Source of the DNA: an uncultured Lachnospiraceae bacterium
GTDB taxonomy: Bacteria > Bacillota > Clostridia > Lachnospirales > Lachnospiraceae
NCBI GenBank assembly: GCA_910586275.1
Contig: CAJUIM010000111.1
Coordinates: 1-12,512 of the forward strand
Direction of reading: 5' to 3'
Length of the DNA: 12,512 nt
Part shown: in pieces, positions 1 to 6,488 of the stretch
How positions within the stretch are numbered: the stretch's first letter is position 1
How the letters are laid out: each line of letters starts with the position of its first letter
The notes under the pieces: model-generated
Told to the model about the DNA's origin: nothing
The model's database searches: none
Seen by the model: only the letters and a program-made list of their open reading frames with translations
Translations under genes and position numbers: made by a program

Positions 1-58
1 GCTCCGTATGGCAGTCTCCCGGCATGGCGCTCCCTTCCGTCCGGCGGCTGCGGTACCT

Positions 59-85
59 TGTTTTTTCAGTTCCTCAGAAAAAACA
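59..85. repeat. AT-rich inverted repeat downstream of the NlpC/P60 gene
   Basis: A 9-bp perfect inverted repeat (TGTTTTTTC at 59-67 and GAAAAAACA at 77-85) with a 9-nt loop lies about 35 bp past the endopeptidase stop codon. The stem is almost entirely A-U and, in the minus direction, is not followed by its own U run, so it is at best a weak terminator. The rest of 1-119 shows no gene or clear terminator; the transcript may end beyond the window edge. Confidence 0.3.
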
Positions 86-119
86 GTTAGAAATCCCCAT
101 TTTTTATGCACTATATCTT

Positions 120-1217
120 TCAGTCATTCGGCAGGATTCTTACCACTTTTGCAGGAGTACGGTAATTATAATTGGAAATCTTGATCCCTGTCCTCGGGCT
201 GCTGGCATGTACTACCTGTCCGTTTCCGATATAGATTGCCACATGGTTAATCCTTCCGCCCTTTGCATAGAAAATCAAGTCTCCGGGCTTTGCCTCGGAC
301 ATGCTGATCTTCGTTCCCGCATTTGCCTGAGAGCCTGAAGTCCTAGGCAGGGATATGCCGAAGTTACGGAATACGCTGAGCACAAAGCCGGAGCAGTCCG
401 CCCCCCTTGTCAGGCTTGTGCCGCCCCATACATACGGATTTCCCACATACTGCTTCGCAAACTGGCACAAATCCACACGGATATTGGATACGCCCTGTCC
501 ATAAAGCAATTCCGTCATAGTAATGGCACTTCCCAGCTTTTCTTCCAGTTTCACATATTCGGCGGACACATAATTTTCTTCATCGTCAATCATGATTTTA
601 ACCCAATCATCAACGACCTCCACCACTTCCAGTTCTTCTCCCTGGGGAACCATTGTGACCACTTCACATTCCGTATTGGGCTGCTCCCGCACTTTCAGCG
701 TGGTAGTATCAACAACGGCCACCGTGGAGACTTGTTCCATGGCACGTTTCTTCGCCCCCCAGCCGCTGAGCAGAAATTCGCTCTTTACATAACCCTCCAC
801 CTTGCCGGAGCGGATATAAGTCCATTCCCCTTCTTCCGCAATCAGTTCACAGGCAGCATTTTTCGGAAGCTTCCCTACCATCTTCCCGTCTTCGCTGGGC
901 ACTTTCCGAATATTCAGATTGTCGTCTACATTGGAAATTCCCAGATTGGTATATCCCCAAAGAGCGCCTGCGGCTTCCTCCGCCGCCTCCTTGTATTCCT
1001 CCTCTGTCTTCTCCGACTCCAATAACGCCGCCGCCCCTACGGGCATTGACACTACTTCCTTAATGGATTCGATCTGTATCTCTTCCGCTGCCGGTCCCTG
1101 AGTGGCTGACTTCAGCACATCCGCGGCATTCACCTGACCTGACGCATATACCGGGCCGATATACAGTACCGCTCCCGTCATACATATTCCGATTGCTCCT
1201 GCTGCCTTAAAATTCAT
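120..1217 (-). CDS. Secreted NlpC/P60 peptidoglycan endopeptidase with two SH3-like domains
   Basis: This 365-residue protein is a probable cell-wall hydrolase that cuts peptide stems of peptidoglycan outside the membrane. Residues 1-25 form a signal peptide (hydrophobic core, likely cleavage after VYA). Residues 30-85 are an Ala/Glu-rich linker. Two bacterial SH3-like domains follow at about 90-150 (with LNIRKVPS) and 165-223 (with LKVREQP); such domains usually bind the wall. The NlpC/P60 domain spans about 245-362. It has the catalytic Cys275 in GADCSGF, His325 in INHVAIYIG and a third polar residue, His337, in VVHASS, so it looks active. The ATG at 1217 is preceded by a modest AAAGG. The gene is monocistronic: it has its own consensus promoter, and a terminator separates it from the transporter gene upstream. 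The exact bond cleaved cannot be read from sequence; D-Glu to diamino acid cleavage is usual for the family. Confidence 0.93.
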   Translation of the reverse strand: MNFKAAGAIGICMTGAVLYIGPVYASGQVNAADVLKSATQGPAAEEIQIESIKEVVSMPVGAAALLESEKTEEEYKEAAEEAAGALWGYTNLGISNVDDNLNIRKVPSEDGKMVGKLPKNAACELIAEEGEWTYIRSGKVEGYVKSEFLLSGWGAKKRAMEQVSTVAVVDTTTLKVREQPNTECEVVTMVPQGEELEVVEVVDDWVKIMIDDEENYVSAEYVKLEEKLGSAITMTELLYGQGVSNIRVDLCQFAKQYVGNPYVWGGTSLTRGADCSGFVLSVFRNFGISLPRTSGSQANAGTKISMSEAKPGDLIFYAKGGRINHVAIYIGNGQVVHASSPRTGIKISNYNYRTPAKVVRILPND

Positions 1218-1264
1218 AAAAATCCAAACCTTTCCATGCTATTCTTTACTATTTTCTAACATAT

Positions 1265-1281
1265 ATTACAAATTTGTTACA
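1265..1281 (-). promoter_or_regulatory. Candidate WalR (YycF) binding box
   Basis: Read on the minus strand, the site is TGTAAC-AAATT-TGTAAT. It fits the Bacillus/Staphylococcus WalR consensus of two TGTWAH hexamers separated by 5 bp. It begins roughly 8 nt after the predicted transcription start of a peptidoglycan hydrolase gene, the typical target class of WalRK. A site downstream of the promoter would favour repression, but the sign of control is inference. Related half-sites (CGTAAT before it, TGTTAG after it) flank the box with 3-bp spacing. Confidence 0.55.
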
Positions 1282-1295
1282 TTTATTACGAGAAT

Positions 1296-1324
1296 ATTAT
1301 ATCAACTCATTCCGCTCCTGTCAA
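1296..1324 (-). promoter_or_regulatory. Consensus sigma-A promoter of the NlpC/P60 gene
   Basis: On the minus strand the -35 box TTGACA (1319-1324) and the -10 box TATAAT (1296-1301) both match consensus exactly and are 17 bp apart. A TG dinucleotide one base before the -10 box adds an extended -10 element. Upstream of the -35 box the DNA is rich in A and T tracts (about 1325-1360), which could act as an UP element. The predicted start is near 1289, giving a leader of about 72 nt. Confidence 0.9.
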
Positions 1325-1376
1325 ATATTTATGCATGGAAATTTTTGTTTTTTTCAAATAGGCAGCTAACCGCTTC

Positions 1377-1397
1377 CGGATAAATATCCTTTATCCG
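1377..1397. repeat. 8-bp inverted repeat between terminator and promoter
   Basis: CGGATAAA (1377-1384) and TTTATCCG (1390-1397) form a perfect 8-bp dyad around a 5-nt centre. It sits after the transporter terminator and about 53 bp upstream of the -35 box of the next gene. It lacks a following U run, so it is not an obvious terminator; an upstream operator is possible but unsupported. Confidence 0.3.
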
Positions 1398-1405
1398 AAC
1401 CTCTG

Positions 1406-1454
1406 AAAAGCACCGGCATTGAGGCACTGTATTTCAGTGTCCCAATGCCGGTGC
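1406..1454 (-). terminator. Rho-independent terminator after the Na+/phosphate transporter gene
   Basis: A 12-bp perfect outer stem pairs 1443-1454 with 1410-1421 (GCACCGGCATTG on the plus strand and its complement). It continues, with mismatches, into an inner CACTG/CAGTG stem closed by a 5-nt loop at 1430-1434. On the minus strand the hairpin is followed at once by UUUU (1406-1409). It starts 25 nt after the transporter stop codon and is the first convincing terminator after ribF, so it probably ends the whole operon that begins at rimP. Confidence 0.85.
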
Positions 1455-1479
1455 CTTCCCTTCCCTATTTTCTATTCCT

Positions 1480-3123
1480 TCATCCGTCTTCCGGATCATT
1501 GTTCAAAACGGAAAATGCTATATTGGTGGCATGGTCTGCCACCCGCTCTAGGCCTGACACAATATCCGAAAACAGCATTCCTGCTTCCGGGCTGCACTCA
1601 TTCTTTGTCAGCCTGTCCACATGCGCCCTCTGCAGTTCCCGCTCCTTCTCATCCACGGCATCCTCCAGATGCAGGATATCCTCCAGATGTTCCTCCGAGC
1701 CGGTGGAATACATTTCTATGGAAAAGCGGATCAATGTATTGACCATATTCAGCATATCCCCCAGTTCCTTCTGAGCCTCTGCGCTGAAACCCACTCCGGT
1801 GCGGATGCGCTGCTGCGCCGCATCTGCCACGTTCTCCGCATGATCCCCGATCCGCTCAATGTCATTGACCACATGGAACAATGCACCGATACCCTTCAGA
1901 TCCTCTATAGGCAGCGTAGTCTGGTTTATTTTCACCAAGTAATTGGTGATTGCATGGTTGAGGAAGTTTATGTTTTTCTCCACTTCATATACTTCATTGA
2001 TATCGGACTCGTCCAAAGTAATAAGCGCATTCATCGCACGGTTCAGGTTTTCGGAAGCCAAGGAAGCCATACGTTCGATTTCATTCGCCACTTCCACCAC
2101 CGCTGTAGCCGGGTTGAACACCACTTTTTCACCGATATACTTCAATTGGTAGCTATCCCTATATCCAACCTTCTTGTCGTCGCCAGGTATAAGAAGATAA
2201 GTCAGCCTGACAATCATATTGGAAAACGGGAACAGAATAATTACCTGAAATATCTTAATTATCGTATGGGCATTGGCAATAAACCGTCCTTCATTCCCAC
2301 CGGATACCCGCATAATCAAATTCACCACAAAATTCATGCCCAACTGAAGAATCAGGAACAGGACTATTGTGCCGATCACATTGAACAGCAGATGAATCAT
2401 GGCCGCTCTTTTCGCGTCCTTCTTACCGGTCAGAGAAGCCAGAACCGCCGAGGCACAGGCACCGATATTGCATCCCAGTATTATGTACAGGCTGATGGGA
2501 AGCCCCAGCAGTCCCTGATTGGCCATCAGCAGCACAATGCTGACCGTTACCGAAGAACTTTGAATCACCGCCGTAATGACCGTACCCATAAGCACCGCCA
2601 GCAGCGGGTTATGCAGTGACTTTAACAGATTCATCACGCTTGGGCTGTCCTTCATGCCCGACATGGCGCTTGACATGCTGCTCAGCCCGAGGAAGAGAAT
2701 GCCGAACCCTACAATGACTTCGCCGATGCGCCCTGCTTTCTGCTTTCCCTTTCCCAGCATCATAGTCAGCACACCTGCCAGCAGAATCACCGGAGCTGCC
2801 TCTGACAAGTTGAATGCCACCAGCTGGGAAGTAATGGTGGTACCGATATTCGCCCCATATATTACCCCTGCTGCCTGATAAAGCGACATCAGCCCCGAAT
2901 TCACAAAGCTGACTACCATCACCGTACATGCCGACGAAGACTGAATCACGCCGGTAAAGACAATACCTACAAGCAATCCCGTAAACCGGTTTTTCGTAAA
3001 CATCTCCAAAATGGAACGCAGCCTGGCTCCCGCTACCTTCTCAATGCTTTCGCTCATCACTGTCATGCCAAACAGAAACAGTCCCAGCCCGCCTGCCATG
3101 GATAGTAAAATCTCTGCACTCAT
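1480..3123 (-). CDS. Na+/phosphate cotransporter (NptA/Na-Pi type II family) with C-terminal PhoU-like domain
   Basis: This 547-residue membrane protein resembles Na+-coupled inorganic phosphate symporters. The first about 315 residues are mostly hydrophobic segments arranged as two inverted halves. Each half carries the family QSSS motif (residues 61-64 and 188-191), followed by GANIGTT and GCNIGAC respectively. Residues about 335-540 are helical and PhoU-like, with the metal-binding signatures ERIGDHAENV and ERVADHATNI. This domain is expected on the cytoplasmic side and may regulate uptake. The ATG at 3123 has GGAATAAGG a short distance upstream. The gene follows ribF after 87 bp without a visible terminator or clear promoter, so read-through from the upstream operon is likely. 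It is not a usual member of the nusA-infB operon. Substrate is inferred from family membership. Confidence 0.9.
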   Translation of the reverse strand: MSAEILLSMAGGLGLFLFGMTVMSESIEKVAGARLRSILEMFTKNRFTGLLVGIVFTGVIQSSSACTVMVVSFVNSGLMSLYQAAGVIYGANIGTTITSQLVAFNLSEAAPVILLAGVLTMMLGKGKQKAGRIGEVIVGFGILFLGLSSMSSAMSGMKDSPSVMNLLKSLHNPLLAVLMGTVITAVIQSSSVTVSIVLLMANQGLLGLPISLYIILGCNIGACASAVLASLTGKKDAKRAAMIHLLFNVIGTIVLFLILQLGMNFVVNLIMRVSGGNEGRFIANAHTIIKIFQVIILFPFSNMIVRLTYLLIPGDDKKVGYRDSYQLKYIGEKVVFNPATAVVEVANEIERMASLASENLNRAMNALITLDESDINEVYEVEKNINFLNHAITNYLVKINQTTLPIEDLKGIGALFHVVNDIERIGDHAENVADAAQQRIRTGVGFSAEAQKELGDMLNMVNTLIRFSIEMYSTGSEEHLEDILHLEDAVDEKERELQRAHVDRLTKNECSPEAGMLFSDIVSGLERVADHATNIAFSVLNNDPEDG

Positions 3124-3210
3124 TATCGTACCTTATTCCTTCCTCTTCTCCGCTGTCCCAATACCTTTCCGCCTTTTGTATGCGTCACCGGAAGTCCCCT
3201 GCCCCTGCCT

Positions 3211-4158
3211 TTACGGCTGGCTCTCCGGCCGTACATACCGCAAAGCATGATATTGCCTTCCTTCCTCAATGTCCCTTGCTATCTGTTCCTTCAGTTCATC
3301 CCTGCCATGGAATTTCCGTTCCGGGCGTCTGAACCCAAGGAGCGATACCTTTATCTCCCTGCCGTATATCTCCCTGTCAAAATCATAAATATAGGTTTCC
3401 ACGCCTATCTGCATTTTCTCGCTTACCGTGGGTTTATAGCCGATATTGGTAATCCCTGCCAATTCCCGCCCTTCTAAAAGGACCGACGAATAGTATACGC
3501 CGTTGGGCGGCAGCAGCTTCCCTGCCGGCGGCAGCAGATTTACGGTGGGCATCCCCATAGTTCTCCCATATTGATTTCCGTGCATCACCGCCCCCTGTAC
3601 CGCATAAGGCCCGCCTAACAGACAGGACGCTTCTTCCATCCGGCCCTGCTCCACCGCTCTCCTTACCTCGGTGGAACTCACTGCCTTTCCATTGTAACAT
3701 ACTTTGTCAATAATATGAACCTCATACCCGTATTTTTCTGCCATGCTGCCCAGCAATGCCGCATTCCCTTCCCCTCTGTTCCCGAAAGTCACATCCGCCC
3801 CTGCCGCCACATATACCGTATGCATCTTTTTTGCCAGCATTTCCGTAATGAAGTTTTCCGGCCGGATGGCCGCCGTTTCCCTGTTCAGCGGGAACTCCAC
3901 CAGCACATCTATTCCCATTTTCTCAAAAGCTGCCCGTTTCTCCTCACGGGTCATCAGTTCCTTATCCTGCGCTGCCCCGAAAAGCACTGCCGGCGGCGGA
4001 TCGAAAGTAAACACCGCCGCTTTCCGCCCGTGTTCCTTCTGTCCCAATATGCACCGCAGCAATTTCTGGTGCCCCAGATGGATTCCGTCAAATTTGCCGA
4101 TGGCCGCCGCAGTCTCCCCTTCCAGCTCAAATTCAGTCGTCCCTTGTATTATCTGCAT
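3211..4158 (-). CDS. ribF: Bifunctional riboflavin kinase / FMN adenylyltransferase
   Basis: RibF phosphorylates riboflavin to FMN and adenylates FMN to FAD in the cytoplasm. The N-terminal nucleotidyltransferase half (about 1-180 of 315 residues) has GKFDGIHLGH at 21-30, FTFDPPP at 50-56 and SSTEVR at 161-166. The C-terminal flavokinase half (about 182-305) has GRTMGMPTVNL at 198-208, the NIGYKPT segment at 238-244 and VETYIYDF with the expected catalytic Glu254. Length is normal. Two small departures from the commonest motifs are PTVN in place of PTAN and ADVTFG where many relatives have DFxFG; both look conservative. The ATG directly abuts the truB stop codon (TAG then ATG), indicating translational coupling. 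This is the usual last gene of the conserved operon core. Confidence 0.96.
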   Translation of the reverse strand: MQIIQGTTEFELEGETAAAIGKFDGIHLGHQKLLRCILGQKEHGRKAAVFTFDPPPAVLFGAAQDKELMTREEKRAAFEKMGIDVLVEFPLNRETAAIRPENFITEMLAKKMHTVYVAAGADVTFGNRGEGNAALLGSMAEKYGYEVHIIDKVCYNGKAVSSTEVRRAVEQGRMEEASCLLGGPYAVQGAVMHGNQYGRTMGMPTVNLLPPAGKLLPPNGVYYSSVLLEGRELAGITNIGYKPTVSEKMQIGVETYIYDFDREIYGREIKVSLLGFRRPERKFHGRDELKEQIARDIEEGRQYHALRYVRPESQP

Positions 4159-5067
4159 CTAACATCCATTCTCCATAAACATCTTTACCGGGAAAAAGCG
4201 GTCTTCTTCCTGCCGGAATTCAAATATGCCGTAAAATTTCCCGTTATCGTCATATACCCGGACCTGTTCTCCCGGCATCACAAGTTCTTTCCCGTAAGCC
4301 ATCCGTCGGTAAAATGCATTTCCGTTTTCAATCAGTTTCCTATACTGCCCTTCCACGGTAAACCGGGGATATTCCGCAAAAACACTGTCCACCGGAAGGA
4401 TTTTCTCCTCCAGCCTGCCTTCCTGCCTCAGTTTCTCTGCCTCTTCCAGCCGCAGAGCCTCTTCGATACGGAAACTGCCCGACCGAATCCGTGTCAGTTC
4501 CGCCATGGCTCCCCCGCAGCCCAATTTCCTGCCTATGTCATGGCATAAAGTGCGGATATATGTCCCTTTGGAACACTCCACCCGCATGGATATAAAGGGC
4601 AGCCGGATTTCCTCCGTTTCTATCCGGTAAATCTCTACCTTTCTTGGCTTACGTTCAATTTCCTTCCCTTCCCTTGCCAGTTCATACAGCTTCCTGCCGT
4701 TTACCTTAACCGCCGAATACATGGGCGGAATCTGTCCGTACTCCCCGACAAAAGACAGGATAGCCTCTTCTGCCTGTTCCTGCGTCACCCGGACTTCTTT
4801 TTCCGCAAGTATCGTTCCCGTCATATCCTGCGTGTCCGTTTCACAGCCTAGCCGCAGCACAGCCCTATATTCCTTGCTTTTATCCGTCAGCATATCGCAC
4901 AGCTTGGTTCCGCTGCCCAGACATACCGGCAGCACTCCCGTTGCCGCCGGGTCCAGCGTGCCGGTATGGCCGATTTTCTTCTGTTTCAGAATCCCGCGCA
5001 GCCTAGCTACCACATCGTGAGAAGTGTAGCCGGCTTCTTTATATATATTGATGATACCATTGTACAT
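4159..5067 (-). CDS. truB: tRNA pseudouridine-55 synthase
   Basis: TruB converts U55 in the T-loop of tRNAs to pseudouridine and also acts as a tRNA folding chaperone. The 302-residue protein opens with the typical GIINIYKEAGYTSHDVV. It has the catalytic motif HTGTLDPAATGVLP at 34-47 with Asp39, KEYRAVLRLG near 65-75, and the core motif GTYIRTLCHDIG. A small PUA-like domain ends the protein (about 240-302, ending in FPVKMF). Length is normal for the family. The gene starts 12 bp after the nrnA stop codon behind a weak GGGAAAAG site, so it probably relies on co-translation with its neighbours. Confidence 0.97.
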   Translation of the reverse strand: MYNGIINIYKEAGYTSHDVVARLRGILKQKKIGHTGTLDPAATGVLPVCLGSGTKLCDMLTDKSKEYRAVLRLGCETDTQDMTGTILAEKEVRVTQEQAEEAILSFVGEYGQIPPMYSAVKVNGRKLYELAREGKEIERKPRKVEIYRIETEEIRLPFISMRVECSKGTYIRTLCHDIGRKLGCGGAMAELTRIRSGSFRIEEALRLEEAEKLRQEGRLEEKILPVDSVFAEYPRFTVEGQYRKLIENGNAFYRRMAYGKELVMPGEQVRVYDDNGKFYGIFEFRQEEDRFFPVKMFMENGC

Positions 5068-5079
5068 AATCTTTTCCCG

Positions 5080-6042
5080 CTACAGCAGGCCGCCCTCTTT
5101 CATCTGTTTTTCAATATGTAAGGAAAGATTGTTGACCACATCATGAAAAGTTCCGTTCATCGTGCAGCCGGCCGCCCTGACATGTCCCCCGCCGCCAAAA
5201 AATACGGCAATCTTCGCCACATCCACCTTCCCTTTGGAGCGCAGGCTTACCTTAAATTCCTGCACGCCTGTCTGATACATAAAAATCGCGCATTCCACGC
5301 CGGCCGTCTGGTTCAGCTGACTGACAATGCCTTCCAGATCCTTGGAGTCCGCATGGTAAAAATCCAGCGTCCGCTTTGCCAGCCCGCTGACAATGCATTT
5401 TCCGTGCATAAACTGAATGCTTTCCAGCAACGCACGGCCAAGCAGTAGGTTCTGCACATAAGTTTTTTCATAAAAGGTCTTCTCCGCCAATTCGGAAAAG
5501 TCAAAGTCATAGGCTATCAGCTTTGCCGCCGTCTGCAATGTCTTGGGCGAAGTGTTGGAATAACGCATCACTCCGGTATCATGTATAATTCCCGTATAGA
5601 TTGCCTTGGCGATTTCCACATCCATATCTTCTTCCGTCAGCACATCATAGACCAATTCACTTGTGGAACTGGCTCCGGCATCTATATAGTTTACGTCGCC
5701 GCAGCCCGGATTGCTGACGTGATGATCGATATTTATTGTTTTCCCGGCACGGACGAACATGCTTTCCGCCTCTCCCATGCGCTCTTTTGCCGTATCCAAA
5801 GCGATAAAGACATCATAACTTTCCACATCGGTCTTAAAATCCGTATGGATCTGCCCCACGCCGCCAAGGCAGGAAAACACTGCCGCCGGCTGTTCCAGAA
5901 ACACATCCACTCTTTTGTCCGGGTACACTTTGCACAGATATTGATACATTGCCATACATGCACCTATACAATCCCCATCCGGCCTTATATGCCCGCTGAT
6001 TCCTATTGTATCGGCATTTACAACTTCATCTCTGATTCTCAT
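5080..6042 (-). CDS. nrnA: DHH/DHHA1 phosphoesterase, NrnA-like nanoRNase / pAp phosphatase
   Basis: This 320-residue cytoplasmic enzyme belongs to the DHH family. Relatives in this operon position degrade short oligoribonucleotides and dephosphorylate pAp (Bacillus NrnA activity), and some hydrolyse linear cyclic-dinucleotide products. Metal-binding motifs are intact: GHIRPDGDCIG at 17-27 (His18, Asp22, Asp24), IALDTA with Asp83, NIDHH at 104-108, and HDTG with Asp155. The C-terminal DHHA1 domain carries GGGGHVRAAG at 283-292. The ATG at 6042 overlaps the end of rbfA by 17 nt and has a strong AGGGGG site. A place between rbfA and truB is common in Clostridia. Exact substrate preference (nanoRNA, pAp, pApA) cannot be told from sequence. 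Confidence 0.92.
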   Translation of the reverse strand: MRIRDEVVNADTIGISGHIRPDGDCIGACMAMYQYLCKVYPDKRVDVFLEQPAAVFSCLGGVGQIHTDFKTDVESYDVFIALDTAKERMGEAESMFVRAGKTINIDHHVSNPGCGDVNYIDAGASSTSELVYDVLTEEDMDVEIAKAIYTGIIHDTGVMRYSNTSPKTLQTAAKLIAYDFDFSELAEKTFYEKTYVQNLLLGRALLESIQFMHGKCIVSGLAKRTLDFYHADSKDLEGIVSQLNQTAGVECAIFMYQTGVQEFKVSLRSKGKVDVAKIAVFFGGGGHVRAAGCTMNGTFHDVVNNLSLHIEKQMKEGGLL

Positions 6043-6400
6043 TCTCAGTCCCCCTGTTCACTTCGTCAATCAGTCTTGTCATATTCACACCGTAAGCAAT
6101 GGACTGATCCATAATAAACGTTATTTCCGGCGTGTTCCTCAAATTCACTTCCTTCGCCAGCTGATTTTTTATATAGCCGGTGGCGCTTTTCAGCCCCTCC
6201 AGCGTACTCTTCTGCGCCTCTTCGTCTCCCAGTACACTCATCCACGCCTTACAGGTCTTCAGATCGGGAGACACTTCCACGGAAACCACCGAAGTCAGGG
6301 GGCTGATCCGTGGGTCCTTAATCCCCCCCCGTATGATTTCCGCCAGTGCCCGCTGCACTTCCCCGTTAATTCTAGTATTTTTCAGACTGTTTTTCCTCAT
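6026..6400 (-). CDS. rbfA: 30S ribosome-binding factor A
   Basis: RbfA binds the maturing 30S subunit and aids processing of the 16S rRNA 5' end and cold adaptation. The 124-residue product starts MRKNSLKNTRINGEVQRALA and contains the family segments KDPRISPLTSVVSVEVSPDL and GYIKNQLAKEVNLRNTPEI, which form the KH-like fold. An open frame extends to 6550, but the extra residues do not look like RbfA and would overlap infB; the ATG at 6400, with GGGAGCAGGA upstream, gives the normal family length. A run of eight G on the coding strand (6323-6330) encodes Arg24-Gly25-Gly26, where charged residues are more usual. The stop codon overlaps the start of nrnA. Confidence 0.95.
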   Translation of the reverse strand: MRKNSLKNTRINGEVQRALAEIIRGGIKDPRISPLTSVVSVEVSPDLKTCKAWMSVLGDEEAQKSTLEGLKSATGYIKNQLAKEVNLRNTPEITFIMDQSIAYGVNMTRLIDEVNRGTENENQR

Positions 6401-6442
6401 TTCCTGCTCCCATCCAACGGCCTGTGCCCCGAAAAGCTTCCC

Positions 6443-6469
6443 GGGAGAATGTCTTCCAAAGACACTCCC
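6443..6469 (-). other. Stem-loop between infB and rbfA
   Basis: In the 88-bp gap, the minus strand can form GGGAG-TGTCTT, a 3-nt loop, AAGACA-TT-CTCCC: 11 base pairs with a 2-nt bulge. It begins about 20 nt after the infB stop codon and ends about 43 nt before the rbfA start. No U run follows, so it is unlikely to be a full intrinsic terminator. An RNA-processing or mRNA-stabilising element is possible. Confidence 0.55.
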
Positions 6470-6488
6470 CATAAGCCTTTCCGCTTCT

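Noticed and set aside
24..338. 104-codon plus-strand frame at the left edge
   Set aside because: Mostly antisense to the NlpC/P60 catalytic domain and without any domain or ribosome binding site.
1621..2619. 332-codon plus-strand frame opposite the phosphate transporter gene
   Set aside because: Antisense to a well-supported membrane protein; composition rich in His, Gln and Ile with no domain pattern.
3715..4548. 277-codon plus-strand frame across the ribF-truB junction
   Set aside because: Spans parts of two certain genes on the other strand and shows no protein family signature.
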